Positions 22,236 to 34,464 of a stretch of 64,000 nt of DNA are shown piece after piece. The number at the start of each line of letters is the position of its first letter. Positions within the stretch are counted from its first letter, which is position 1. The DNA is from Crambe crambe (taxonomy: Eukaryota > Porifera > Demospongiae > Poecilosclerida > Crambeidae), in assembly GCA_963924555.1 (NCBI GenBank), contig OZ004588.1, forward strand, positions 7,537,205 to 7,601,204. Direction: 5' to 3'. The notes under the pieces were generated by a model. It saw only the letters and a list, made by a program, of their open reading frames with translations. It had not been told where the DNA came from and did not search any database. Made by a program: the position numbers and the translations under genes.

Positions 22236-23701
22236 TTATTCTGTCTCCAACCTGATGGGAGTAGAATTACGGGTTACTGAAGAGGGTTGTAAATATGTAA
22301 GAATGTATACCTTTTACGAAGGGCCTTGATAGTCTCATTTTTTGAGTTGAGTATCTTTCTCAGATTGAGATACTGGGGCGTTTCATTGAATTTTCTCTCC
22401 AGATCCTAAATTGAAGGATGTGACAGCAATGAAGTTAATAAGCTGGCAATATACTCACCTTTTTAGTCTCTTCCAACTCGGCAGTTACTTGAAGAAGTTT
22501 ATGCTGTAGTCACAAGTGAATAAGTTGCATTGCTAATGTATGATGGTAGTGTTAGGGTGGAGTGACGGGTACTCACACTGGTCTCTGCTAATTCGTCTTT
22601 AATGGCTGCAACATTAGTAATGGGCTCCTCCATTATGCTTTTCTTCTTCACCTGAGGGTTAAGATACCAGTGGCTAGCAGTATAGAACCTCTGGATTATT
22701 CACTTGAGTTAGTTCCAGTTCTAGTGCTGATATTTTTTTTTGTAGTGGTCTGACGTCCAGTTCACTTGTCCCAGTCTGGATGGAGGTTTGCTGAGCCAGC
22801 AAATCGTCATGCAAACGATCCTTAGCATTCAGAGCTGAAGTGGCCTAAGTGCACAAACAAACAAATAAACATACATATACATACATACATACATACATAC
22901 ATACATACAATCAATTACCTTCTGCTCGAGGGTGTGCACTCGTTCTTGAAGTTTGGAATTTTCATCTTTCAGTCTTTGAATTTCCTGCGAATATATTTCC
23001 TGTAATAGTATATATACTACTCCTACTGTGGGCTAGTGGGTCGACTGACCATCTGAAGCAAGGCATCTCCTCCTGCAGTATTGAGGGGCTCAAGGGCCTG
23101 GTGTTTATGGAGGGGCATGCCACTACTTAGCTCCTCCTTCTCAAAGTCAGCTATCTTGTTAAGCAGTTCTCTGCACATAAACATCCTTGCTAGGTGGGTA
23201 GGTATGGTTACAGCACATAATTACCTGCTCTCCAGCTCAGAGAGATCAACCTGCAACTTCAAGTGCCATTTTTCTGCTTGTTGAAATAGCTGATGGAGCA
23301 GAAGAGCTGAAGTGTGTGAGCTGTGGATGAGATCAGAGCCCACATCAGCTTGTAGCACTGTGCACAACCCATCCAGCATCTCCCTCACTTCATCACCTAC
23401 CCATTAAGGGGTGTGGTCGTTATCATTCTCCTAGCAACAGTAACTAACACAGCTAGCTCCAGAAGTAAACTCACTTGTAAATGTATCTTCAAGTAACCTA
23501 CTCTCTGCCACTTCAGAAAAGGCAGACTCTACACTCTTTAGACACTGGGTGCGTTTATATCGAGCGAACTTAAGGAAGTCCAGGACATAGCCTTCATGCG
23601 CAGCACTCAAGTCCAATTTCGCCTGAACATTAGCACACAAGGAAATTAGATTATCTATGGATTATCCAACTGCGAAGGTTTTATTATTTGAGTCTTACCA
23701 T
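22236..23701 (-). CDS. LZTFL1: LZTFL1, leucine-zipper BBSome regulator
   Basis: Cytoplasmic coiled-coil protein that controls BBSome entry to cilia (known for vertebrate LZTFL1/BBS17). Ten exons: 23701-23699, 23622-23475, 23396-23225, 23170-23050, 22984-22919, 22844-22704, 22651-22577, 22503-22459, 22405-22311, 22251-22236; 293 residues against 299 in human. Match is continuous: AAHEGYVLDFLKFARYKR, ESRLLEDTFT, QQAEKWHLKLQVDLSELESR, ELLNKIADFEKEE, then heptad coiled coil and KILNSKNETIKALRKRLETE at the end. The start ATG is the entire coding part of exon 1 (ATG|GTAAG). The last coding exon is 16 bases. A CATA microsatellite lies in intron 5. Confidence 0.93.
22869..22911. repeat. (CATA)n microsatellite
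   Basis: About ten ACAT/CATA units in a LZTFL1 intron, just before the next exon end. Confidence 0.8.
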
Positions 23702-23889
23702 TTAATGGTTAATCTTGATAGATCCAGCAAAGAATGCTGGTGCAGAGCTTCAGATGGTAAAGGTTGCCACCCTCATATACTTTAAAAGATAATGATCGCC
23801 ACGTGCATAATAAACTTGCTTTTATGCAAAAAAGAGGATTCATAAAGAAAATTAATTAATTAACACTTTGCAATATAAATTATTTATAA

Positions 23890-26800
23890 TCATGATTCAT
23901 TTGCCACACTTTGAGGAGTGGTCTCCCCATCAGGTGCCTGAGGCCTTGTCTCCTCCCCCTGGTCCTGCAGGCTAGCGAACCGACTGGGCTGGCTGAAATT
24001 CTATATTATGATATTGTACACACTCAACCCACTAGTATGAAATAGGAAAGAGACACTCACAGGAGGCTCTTCATCAACGACTTTTCTCTTCAATATGATA
24101 GGCTTGTGAGGGCCTCCTAAAGACGATGGCTTTCCCTTAGCCCAGGCATTAGATGTTGCTTTTCTAGGAGCATCTGAGTCCCTGTCTCCTGTGCGACGTG
24201 GCCTGTCCTCATCACTTCTTCTTCCACCACGATCGACTATTAAAAGATAATTAGAGTAACAAAAGCTTCCACTAAGCAATGCACTGTACCTCCACCTCCT
24301 CTACTCCGTCCCCTTCCTCGTCCATCACGACTGTATCCATCCCTCCCAGCTCCTCTTCCTCTTCCACGCCCCCTATCACCTCGATACTCGTCTCCTTGGT
24401 TACGACCATCACGATCACGTCTATTGTCCTTACTCTGGTAACGGCCCTGTCCCCCCTTGTCCTCCCATCCACGTCCTCTTGTGCTTCCTTCACTAGAAGC
24501 CGAGCCTCGTTCTCGTCGAGATCCCATCTTCTCTCCTTTGTCCCGCCCATCTGTCTCATGTGCTTTGTCGTCACCCTCATCCTTGTTCTGTTCCCAACCT
24601 CTCCTATTCTCCCCTCCGTGACTGCCCCTTCCTCGTCTACTCCTCTCTCCACCTTTCTCTTCTGTTCTATCCTTTTCTACAGCTCCCTCGGCTTCTTTTG
24701 TCCCACCATCTGCACTGTGGGTGTCCTGAAAGACATTGTCCTGATCAGGATCAACTGCATCCATTGAATAGCTGCAAATGGCAATAGAAAAGTAAAAACC
24801 ACACACACACACACTGTAAGTACCGTCTTTGGTGGTCCTGGTCTTGCCTTCTTTCCTTACTGCCTTCTCTGTTCTCCCTGTTCTTTCCTTCCTCCCCCTC
24901 GCTCTGTTGAGCAGTCCTAGTCCTGCCCTGTTCTAACTGCCCATCTTTGTCCTGCAGCTCTAGTCTTACATCCTTGTAACGATAATCAGGTTCTTTGTCC
25001 TGATCATGGGAATCTTGATCATACCCTCCGTCCTGATCCCTCCGATCATATCCTCTGTCCTGATCCCTACGGTCATACCCTCTGTCCTGATCCCTCCGGT
25101 CATACCCCCTGTCCTGATCCCTCCGGTCATACCCTCTGTCCTGATTCCTCCGATCATATCTTCTGTCCTGATCCCTTCGGTCATATCCTCTGTCCTGATC
25201 TCGTCGGTCATATTTTCTACCTTGATCTCGCCGATCGTGTCTTCTTTCTTGATCTCGCCGATCATAATCTCTGTCTTGACCACGTTGATCACCATCTCTG
25301 TCTGGATCGTACTGATCATATCCCTTGTCCTGGTCCCGTTGATCATATCCCCTGTCCTGATCCCGTCGATCATATCCTCTGTCCTGGTTCCGTCGATCAT
25401 ATCCCCTGTCCTGGTCACGTCGATTATACCCCCTGTCCTGATCTCGTCGATCATACCCCCTGTCCTGATCTTGTCGATCCCTGTCCTGGTCACGTCGATC
25501 ATATCCCCTGTCCTGGTCACGTCGATCATACCCCCTATCCTGATCACGTCGATCATATCGCCTATCCTGATCACGCCTACCACGCCCCCCTTCACGTCGA
25601 TAGCCCCTGTCCTGATCATGTTTGTCATAATCCCTGTCCTGATCATATCCGGCATCTTTGCTGGTATCTTCTCTGTCTTGCACTCGACTCTTCTCTTCTG
25701 CATTGCATGAGAGAGAGAGTGCAACTACTACTCTTCCTAACTACTGTGCTCACCATATCGATCCCTAGAGCTGCCACGAGCTCCATTTTCCTGGGAGTTT
25801 CCTCGACTCTGTCTCTCTCCTTGACCACTCCCCTGACTGCTTCTACTCTCTCTCCTGTGACTCTCCTTATCGCTTTCACTGATACGTCGCTGCTTCTCAA
25901 ACTCCTCCTCTTGTTTTCTCAACCTCTCTTCAATCTCCCTTTCCCTGGCAGCTGTGTCAACAGGTTTAGCTCCCCCAAATACTGCAGCCTTCTTCTTCTC
26001 TTCCTTCTACACAGTCAAATAAAATCTTGAGTGCAAAGCTCTTATACACTGAAATGGCTCCAATAATAAAAGGATGTCACCACTCTACAGTGCAACGAGT
26101 CTGAACAAGGCTAATCTAAAATACTTTGTAACCTCCAAGAGGACAACCTCTCTACAGAAGGACATAAGCTGGGTCCCACGTGTGTCCATTATTTGGAGGC
26201 TCCATTGTAGTTCCTTCAGCAAGCATTAGTTTACCTCTTTGCGAAGCTCTTCTGTCTCTTCATCTTCCTCCTCCTTCTGCTTCAATTGCTCTTCAATCTT
26301 CTTTTCCCTTGATGCTGTGTCCACAGGGCGGGCACCTCCAAATATGGCACTGGATCCTGTGCCTTCTGCTTCTGTGGGGCTGTCCATTGGTTTGCTGCGA
26401 GGCTGCAACTGGAGGCGTGGTCTCTCTGCTGGGGGATCATAGCTCTGCCTTTGCCCTCCTCTTCCGCCATCATCATGATGCCCTCCCCCTCCATAGCGAT
26501 CATCATAACCCCTCCTTTGAGGGCGGCCTCCATACCTGAAATGGTTGCAAGCATTTTAAAACAGAGTGTCTAGAGTATCGGCAGATTATACATTAAATTA
26601 ATGCTTATGGGCAAAGGAGGAGCTAGGGCAGTCTTTTTTAAAATTGTGCATAAATACAAGATGCAAGTGATGCTAACCTGTCATCTCTACCATAAGACAT
26701 CCGGCCGTCTCGTTGAGGAGGGCCCCTGTAATCATCACCCCCTGAACGATCATCGTAGCGACGACCACGCCCTCCATAAGAGCCACCTCCTCTGTCAGAC

Positions 26801-28411
26801 CTAATTGTATCAATTGAAGCTGATGTCACGTGACTTCAGGATGTTGTATGATTTGAAATCAAATACACTAATAGCTACCTACTTACCACTCATCCCTGCC
26901 AGAATATCGTCCACTACCACCATCCCCATACCTCCCCCGGCCAGAATAACCACGCCCACCTCTGTCATATCCCCTATCTCTATACTCATCTGACCTAAAA
27001 AAGTTCATCATCACAAAGTGACTGGCATGATGGACACTCTAGGAGTGCAGTAAACTTACCCTTGCCTGTCATAATCCCTATCATTCATAAATGGATCGTT
27101 ATCACCACCACCACGCCTCCAGTCTCCTTCGGTCCGATCATCTGAACCAAGTCTCCTACGATCACCTCCACGACCATAATCATCTGAAAAACAATCAAGT
27201 GAAAATGAAAATGGCAGCCGGATGACTATCAAGAGACTGTACCAACCTGAACTGCTAGACTTTCCATCTGCTATGTCTATGTGAATTGGTCGGTTCAGTA
27301 AACTCTAAAATAACAAAACAACCTTAAACTGACAGATTGCTGAGTCAGCAAATAATTTTTGGAAGGGGAAGTAAGTTGAGTATGGTGACTTATTTTCTTG
27401 AATGGAAGTAATTATTATAACTACTATGAGTGGTCAGTAGTCTCAACAAGGTGTACAGCCTGCATGTATACTATATTCTTACTTCTCCCTTCAGTAAAAG
27501 GGCCTCCTTCAAGTCGTTGATATCATCAAACTCTGCATATCCAAACCCCCTCAGACGTTGGGTCCCGCTCTCAACAGGAAGTCGCACAGAATGTGCCTAC
27601 AAACATAAGGAGAGAAATTAGAAATGTAATAAAAATTCAGTGACCTTCCCCTTTACATGGCAAGGAATCATACTCTCCCACATGCCCCTAGCCAGCTATG
27701 AGTCCATCTCTAATGCACTGCTATCTACCTTTGATTACAGGACTATCTGATACTACAAAAATTGGGTGGTACACCAATTCACCTTCAACCTTTTGCGCTC
27801 AAACAGCATTACAATATCGTCTTCTGAGCATTCATAAGAGAGATTACCAAGGTAGACAGTATAAGGTGGTTTGCTGGGAAGGCGGCGCATGTCAATCTCA
27901 GCTGCTGTGGAGGCCCTGGGAGCACTTGGTAAGATGCTACGATCGAAATTGGATCTTCTCTCTGTTTGTGGCTCCCGGTCCCCTGGCCATTGTGTAGTGA
28001 TTTCTGCATGGGAGCATAATAGAAATAATTATAACGTTCACTGTAAGAACAAGCACCAGTAGTTAATTCTGGTGGTGGATCTAAAAATTAACCACACCCC
28101 CTTGAAGGCCAGGTGCTGCACACCCACCCACCAGACAAGTAGGGCTAGGGCTCTCTTCCACTACACCCACAACTAACCTGAAGGGTCAATATCTTCTGTG
28201 GCATCAGCCCAGTTAGGAGGAGCTTGTCCTAACGAAGATGGAGTCTTATTACTCAGAAAGTCATTCAGAGACACTGTTTGCTTCTTGGTCTTTTTCTTGC
28301 CTTTCTTGCCACCTAAAGCATTGAACGTTCTTATTAACAAATACATTTTGGATGACGGCTACTCTACAAAACACCTGTTCCAGTAGCTTCTGGCAACTTT
28401 TCTGTAGACAT
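23890..28411 (-). CDS. EIF4B: Translation initiation factor eIF4B with expanded DRYG-type repeat
   Basis: RNA-binding cofactor of eIF4A helicase in cap-dependent initiation. Fourteen exons: 28411-28375, 28312-28178, 28003-27783, 27596-27483, 27304-27247, 27183-27060, 26994-26887, 26800-26678, 26535-26235, 26006-25754, 25697-24824, 24771-24290, 24236-24061, 24000-23890; about 1038 residues, human 611. N-terminus: KKTKKQTVSLNDFLS and NWADATEDID. RRM: YTVYLGNLSYECSEDDIVML, RLRGFGYAEFDDINDLKEAL. Arg/Asp/Gly/Tyr-rich region follows. The FGGAxPVDTAxRE motif occurs twice, in consecutive exons. Exon 11 adds some 22 nine-residue units of the type RRDQDRGYD. The end (NAWAKGKPSS; NFSQPSRFASLQDQGEE) matches the eIF4B tail. 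Head to head with the dynein gene. Confidence 0.93.
25020..25640. repeat. 27-bp coding minisatellite in eIF4B
   Basis: About 22 units of 27 bases coding RRDQDRGYD and variants on the minus strand. Because the unit is a multiple of three, the other frames also stay open; these are shadows. Confidence 0.85.
26125..26215. repeat. Intronic inverted-repeat family, copy D
   Basis: AACCTCCAAGAGGACAACCT to TTATTTGGAGGCTCCATTG; shares its right end with copy A. Lies in an eIF4B intron. Confidence 0.5.
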
Positions 28412-28557
28412 CTTCTACCAGCTTTTGAGACCATGTGCAAGCTCACGTGAGTTTCCTCGGGTCCTCACGTGTTATTTTCTCTATTCATGTGACCACTAGG
28501 GACAGCAGTAGGGCTGTGAGAGGGAGCTTCTGCCTTACTATTCTCTCTTCAGTAATT
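28412..28557. promoter_or_regulatory. eIF4B/dynein IC bidirectional promoter with two E-boxes
   Basis: 146 bp between start codons. TCACGTGA at 28443-28450 and TCACGTG at 28465-28471 are USF/MITF/TFEB-type sites 22 bp apart (two helical turns). Confidence 0.6.
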
Positions 28558-31500
28558 ATGGCGGACAGAAAAGCAGAGCTGGACAAGAAGAGAAAGAAGT
28601 TGGAGGAGTTGAAGAGAGCTCGAGAACTCAATAAGTTGCAAGCCAAAGATAGAGAGGTCTTTAAGCTATAGATAGAGACATTCATACCTTCCCTAAGCAG
28701 TGTACTGACAGAATAGTTACCCAAGCTGGTTTATGATTTGTTGTTCTGTGTCTGGTATGGCTGTATAACTGCATTCTTTCTATATCAGCTCAGTTTGTAA
28801 ATAATGAAGAGCTTAGCTATGGTATTTTATGTCTTGACAGGGTACCAGTAGTTTGCCTGGCAAGTCCGACCACTTGTCCAAGGAGAAGGAGAGAGAAGAT
28901 GTAAACAAATTGGTGACCGATCTGATTGGTGGATCAGCTCTCTCCCCATCACGTAGCACGGGTGCATCATCAGGTCTTTCTGCCTCGTCATCAGTTACAG
29001 GTTCGACATCTGTTTCTTCTGTCCAGCGGAGTCCAGAACAGTCCCCTCATGGTAAAGCACCTCTTCAGTCAAAGGGTCGACCAGTCAAACTTGTGGTGGA
29101 CCAGCTAGCACCAGTCAATATTCGACCCAAGGTTGTTATTTGAATGTTGATTCACACTATAAGTAGGTCATGTGATATGGTCATGTGATAGGTATGTAAT
29201 CATGAGTAGGTCATGTGATATGGTCATGTGATAGGTATGTAATCATGAGATTGCAGGGCTCACAATAATAGTCACAGGACATATTTCATTTTCCCGGTTA
29301 TTTTCTGCCTTTGTCTGACCATTTTTCCATACATTACATTAAAACTGTTCTTAGATAATCATGTCCGGACAATAATAAAGTGTTACTGTGAGCCCTTATG
29401 ATTGATATTTATTTGCAGGATGTGGAAGTATATGCAAAGCAGACTCAGACAGATGCAGTGCGTGTGCAGGATAGGGTGTCGGTGGATGTTGATGAAGGAG
29501 ATGAACCTCTGGACTCTGTCAAACAGGATGGCCAGGGCATAGGCACAAAGGGAGACAACAAAGATGACACCATAGAACCGGAAAAACAGGTATATATGTG
29601 TGATTGGTTTGAGTAGAGGCTCTGTGTAACAAGCCCATGGGGGCTTTGAGTAGAGGCTCTGTGTAGCAAGCCCATGGGGGCTTTGAGTAGAGGCTCTGTG
29701 TAGCAAGCCCATGGGGGCTAATGGGACAAATGTTTTCCAGAGTGCATTCTTACGTAATGTAATTATGGTCAGGAAGTTGGTTCCTAATTTTTTACGAGAC
29801 CAATAACACTCAAATGTGAATCTAAGCATTTGGTGTGATCGCTTTTGGCTAATAAAACTAAAATTGGTCAAAAAATAGCCAAATTTTTCACAAGACCAAT
29901 AATGAATCTAAGCATTCAGTAGGATGTCTAGGTTCACTTTTGAGTGTTAAAACCTACAAAAAATGGTCAAATTTTTAATGAGACCAATGACACTCAAATG
30001 CATTCAGTATGATGCCTAGACTCACTTTTGAGTTTTTAAACCCAGCCTTTTATTTAAAGCCATTTTTCAGCCCTTATTCATATATATATATCCTGCAGTT
30101 CACGACACCATTGCAAGTGGAGTTGAGTTCTGAACAGGTGGACCGTATCATGGCTTCTGATGAGTTCTGCTCTTTTGTCAATCGTGCTTCTCGGCTGATG
30201 GAGCGGGCCATGAGTGACACCTCAGATATCCTCTTTGACCAAATCATCAATGGTGGCAAGGAAGGAAGGTGAGTCAAACATTTACTAGTATCTGAGAGCT
30301 CTAATTTGCTTTCTTCCTAGAGAGGCTCTTACCAGTCTCAAGATCGTGAAGAAGAAAGTATTTGTGGACGAGAGGTGGAGTCAGAATAGAAATGTTACTG
30401 CCATGGACTGGTCTATTCATGTGAGTTTGAAAATGCATAATAATACAGTTTGCTGATTGAAATTTTACTATCCCTTAGCATCCTGAACTATTATTGGTGT
30501 CCTACTACACAAACCCAAACATCCCCCATGACCCAGATGGTGTAGCGCTCATGTGGGACCTCAAGTTCCAGAAAAATACACCAGACTACATCTTCAACTG
30601 TCAGGTAAACTGGTTTCAAAGGATGAATAGGAGACTTACAAAGCACCCCATATTTGCACACTAGAATGAGACTTTTCAGAATCCATTTGCATGTGATATT
30701 GTTGTGCATTTTGCAGAGTCCAATCATGTCTATAGCCATCAGCAAATTTCATCCTAGTTATGTGATTGGAGGAACTTACTCGGGACAGATTGTTCTGTGG
30801 GACATGAGAAGTGGGAAACGGACCCCTATTCAGCGTTCCCCTCTCTCTAGCTCCGCCCACACTCACCCCGTGTACTGTCTGGATGTGGTCGGCTCACCCA
30901 ATGCACACAATCTCATCTCTATCTCCACTGATGGAAAAATATGCTCATGGAACCTGGATATGTTATCACAGCCTCAGGTACGTACAAGTATAAATCAATA
31001 AGTGACTGAGGCCGTACTGTCCCATTCCTTACAAATCTGCAAAGTCCTCCACATATGGTTGGGGAATACACTCAGTTATTCTCCCAAGTCAGGATGTGAC
31101 AGGATGTGACAGGACGCAGTGCAGCCTTAACAGTTACATTCACCAACAGTTAGTTGGTATCTGGTCAGTGTGACTCACTAGTGTAGCCATACACGTGACA
31201 TAAACAGTGCAGTATTATGTGGGCAGTACTGTAGGCTAGTTGTCATGTGTGTTTGTTTATTTCTATTAATGAAGTCACTTCCATGACAAACTGTGTATCA
31301 GTTATTTAGTGGGGAAGTGGGGAAATTGAATTAATCAATCATTGACATTTTTTATGCAGGAGAGTTTGGATCTGCAGAATAAGCAGACTCGTCCTGTGGC
31401 TGTTACTAGCATGTCATTTGCATCCAACGATGTGAATAAGTTTCTTGTGGGGAGTGAAGAGTGTGTGGTATATCAGGGCCAGCGGCACGGGGCTAAGCCT

Positions 31501-32295
31501 GGGGTTGGTGTCACCTTTGAAGGACACACTGGTCCCGTTACGTCCATACAGGCTCACAGAGCTAGTGGAGGACAGGTTGGTTGGACTGAGTGTTTCACAT
31601 GAGGTCACTTTGTTCCTTTTTGTGTGTGTGTGTGTGTGCATAGGTGGATCTTTCCCATCTCTTCCTCACATCTTCTTTTGACTGGACAATAAAATTGTGG
31701 ACTTCCAAACTTCTCAATGAACGACAAATCACAGTTAGTTTCAGAATACTATTCTCATAATTATTTTTATCTTTTCCTCTGTATGTATAATATATAGTCT
31801 AAGATTGGTCTTCCTTTGTGTTCGTTCGAGAATAATTCCGAGTATGTTTATGATGTGAAGTGGAGTCCTGTTCATCCTGCTGTTTTTGCCAGTGCTGATG
31901 GGGAGGGGAGAATGGACATATGGAATGTTAATATGGACACTGAGGTATTACTTCTTTGCATATTCTTAAAGAAGTGCCTTATTTTCCCCCCCCCACTATG
32001 ACAGGTCCCAATTTTGTCAGAAAGTTTGGATGCATCGCTTAGTAAACTCTGCTGGTCTCCAAATGGCCATCACCTGGCTTGTGGAGACTGTGAGGGCAAA
32101 GTTCACATTTTTGAAGCAGGAGAGGTGAGTGTTTTGAGGGTTGCTGAAGTGCGGGGCATAAATAACTTGTATGCAACCTCTGAACTGAATAATTAGGCAT
32201 TGTGCTCTCCGCAACCTGATGAGTGGAATAAGATGCAACAGACTCTTGAAGATCTGCTAGAAAATCAAGAAATGAACACTTCTCTTTCATTATAG
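28558..32295 (+). CDS. DYNC1I: Cytoplasmic dynein 1 intermediate chain
   Basis: WD-repeat intermediate chain that links dynein heavy chains to dynactin and light chains. Exons 28558-28656, 28841-29131, 29419-29589, 30099-30268, 30321-30420, 30479-30604, 30717-30977, 31360-31575, 31644-31733, 31798-31944, 32005-32124, 32197-32295; 629 residues, human 638. N-terminal single helix [20 protein letters not shown] is the p150/NudE-binding segment. A Ser-rich linker and VYAKQTQTD (the TcTex/LC8-binding region in vertebrates) follow. The WD part includes [71 protein letters not shown]. Exon 9 gives about eight residues more than vertebrates (LLNERQIT); this donor, ACA|GTTAGT, is the only open one. 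The gene after it, NEMP, starts 176 bp on. Confidence 0.95.
29163..29248. repeat. Two-unit 43-bp direct repeat
   Basis: Two almost identical units containing AGGTCATGTGATATGGTCAT, in a dynein IC intron. Confidence 0.75.
29608..29719. repeat. Three-unit 37-bp minisatellite
   Basis: Three near-identical units containing GAGTAGAGGCTCTGTGTA and AAGCCCATGGGGGC, in dynein IC intron 3. Confidence 0.8.
29755..30045. repeat. Interspersed AT-rich repeat, second locus
   Basis: Contains ACTCACTTTTGAGT, GAGACCAATAACACTCAAAT and GCATTCAGTAKGATG-type blocks, the reverse complement of the 9770-10505 family. Occupies most of dynein IC intron 3. Confidence 0.65.
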
Positions 32296-32401
32296 TATAA
32301 TATTTTAGAAAGCTCTATTAATTTTTTATCATGTTGTGGCATTCTGACAGGATTATTACTCACATGGCTCCTGGACAATGCTCCACCCTTTAATTGAAAC
32401 T

Positions 32402-32413
32402 TTTCCCGCCAAA
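32402..32413. promoter_or_regulatory. E2F-type site upstream of NEMP
   Basis: TTTCCCGCCAAA, a near-ideal E2F site, 58 bp before the NEMP ATG. Confidence 0.6.
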
Positions 32414-32470
32414 ACTGTTTGACTGAGCTGCAATAGGGAGGGAGATCTGCACCATAAAAATATAGAAGTC

Positions 32471-34464
32471 ATGAAGATAGCTGTAGTTTTTCTAGTATTT
32501 GCAGTAGTATATGGACTAAGGAAGCGAGCCCAAGTATGTCCAACGGATGATCGGAAAAAATGTAAGATATTTCTAATTATAGAGCACTTGTAATGGGTTG
32601 GCTGCATGCTCTAGACTCTTATTAGGCTTCTAGTATCTTTGATACATTATTGGTGTGTGTAGGTACTGGTATGTGGTTGAATGAAATAATGTCTAAACCT
32701 CGCGGGGTGAGTTGCCATGGATTTGCTGTACAGTATTATGAATTCAATGAACTTTTAGATGCCAATCCATGTCTCCCTCTCAACCGATTCCCCACCTCAT
32801 GTGTTTTGCTATGATGGATCCCTCTTTCTAAATATGCTCATTCACATTTGGGACAATTTGCACATTTCTATACATACAATGGAACCGGACAACATAGCCG
32901 TGTACTATGGAAACACCTCTCATTCAGTGCTGTCCCAACGCAAGAAAATAGACAATATCTCTCATCCTTTATCACTGTCTCCTTTTAAAGTCCACTGTGT
33001 GGGAATCCATCATGTCCATGGTGAAGCCAAACTTTCCATCAATGCCTCACTTCAGCTTTGGCTGGGCTATCCATCGGTTCTAGTGGTTGGCTTATTCTTT
33101 CTCTACTTTGCCCCTTATCTGAGCAGGTGAGTATGTTCCACTCAACGCTGTGGAGTGTAAATCATCATCTGTCATATTTTGTAGGAATGTACCTCTTATC
33201 TATGGCACTGGAATTGCCATTGGTATTTTGGGATCAGTCATTGTCTTGGTGTACATTATGAGTCGTTACTTGCCAGGGGTAAGCCCCTTTCATAACTAAG
33301 CCTTGGGTTAATCTCTTGCATAATCATTGTAGCGGAGTTTTCTTGGATTTGGTTTTCTTGCTGGTGGTTACACGTTTGTTGCGAGCTTGGTGTACTGGTT
33401 TTATGACAACATGGTTGATCTTACCCTTCAGTATTGGGAGTATGTATTGGGCTATGTAGTGGCCACTGGTCTGATCAGCTTCGGCATTATATATCGCTGG
33501 GGTGGAGTCAGCAACCCACGCACCTTTGACCTCATCCGATGGTCCCTGCAATTGATAGGGTTTAGTTTGGTGGTTTTCTCCACTTCCGATTTGAGGACAT
33601 CTGTGGTTACTTTGGTCATAGTTCTCTTCACCTACTTTGTCCCCATCAAGTGAGTTCCTTTCATTGTGAATATGTAAATAGTTATCTTGTAATTGGTTTA
33701 GGTATAACCCTCTTTCTCTCCCGTTTTGTCTCCTGTACTGGATGTTCTCTTGCTTTCTTGCTCCGTTTGTGTGGTGCTGCCATTGTTTGAACCGCTTTAA
33801 AAGGCGTGCAGTTTATCCCACCAGGCGCCTCCTCACTCAAGAGGTGAGGTGCCAATAGCTGAATGGGGGAGAGGACCAAGAGTAATGTTAATCTTTGTGT
33901 TTTGTAGGAGTACGAGTTAGAGGGTAGACGTGAAACGGAAACGGCACTGAATGAGCTAAGGCAGTATTGCAAAAAGAAAAAAACGACTGGTATCATTAGT
34001 AAACTGAAAGATCCTAATAGGTTAGTTACCTAAGGGAGAATGTCTGAAGTTTTATTTGCATGGACTGTAGGTTTGCTGGTTTTATGTTGGGTAAGGATCA
34101 TGTGTCCCCTGAAGAACGGGTCAATCATGACTGGACCTTCATGGATGATTCTGATGATGATGGTGACTCTAGCGCCTGCTCCCAACACACACCTTCCCCA
34201 TCCCATCAACCGCCACCACGCCCCTCTCCTTCCCTTTCTCCACCACACCCCTCTCCCTCCCACTCTCCTTCATGCCCCTCTCCCTCCCACTCCCCTCCAC
34301 ATCCCTCTCCCCGGTCCCCTAACCTCAGCAGCTACTTTATGACAGCTCCTGCTCGGTCTTTTCCTCTCTCCAGATCATCAAGTGGTCTAGCGGATATTCC
34401 AGCAGTGCAGCAAGCCAGAGCAAGCTCTCGCTACTCCTATAGCAAGTCACTGCACAAACATTGA
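32471..34464 (+). CDS. NEMP1: Nuclear envelope integral membrane protein (NEMP/TMEM194)
   Basis: Inner nuclear membrane protein; animal NEMPs support envelope stiffness and fertility. Exons 32471-32561, 32663-32706, 32759-33126, 33185-33278, 33333-33649, 33702-33843, 33908-34020, 34071-34464; 520 residues. Signal peptide MKIAVVFLVFAVVYG, a lumenal beta-rich part with glycosylation sites (GNTSHS, INAS), then five hydrophobic segments (VLVVGLFFLYFAPYLSR; GIAIGILGSVIVLVYIMSRY; GFLAGGYTFVASLVYW and others). The family block RRLLTQEEYELEGRRETETA and the following LNELRQY, then KLKDPNRFAGFMLGKDHVSP (BAF/RanGTP-binding side in vertebrates) are intact. The tail is an unusual Ser/Pro/His repeat (PSHSPSCPSPSHSPPHPSP) that vertebrates lack. 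Confidence 0.92.

Noticed and set aside
25020-25640. Regular 27-bp repeats as a possible CRISPR array
   Set aside because: No unique spacers, units are coding and in frame with eIF4B, and the genome is eukaryotic.
24966-25724. Long open frames in all phases across the eIF4B repeat, including plus-strand 25006-25710
   Set aside because: A 27-bp unit is a multiple of three, so one open phase keeps the others open. The predicted peptides are monotonous (VLIPPVIPSVLIP type) and lack splice context.
34030-34342. Overlapping frames over the Pro/Ser repeat of NEMP
   Set aside because: They are shadows; the NEMP frame continues the conserved RFAGFMLGKDHVSP block.
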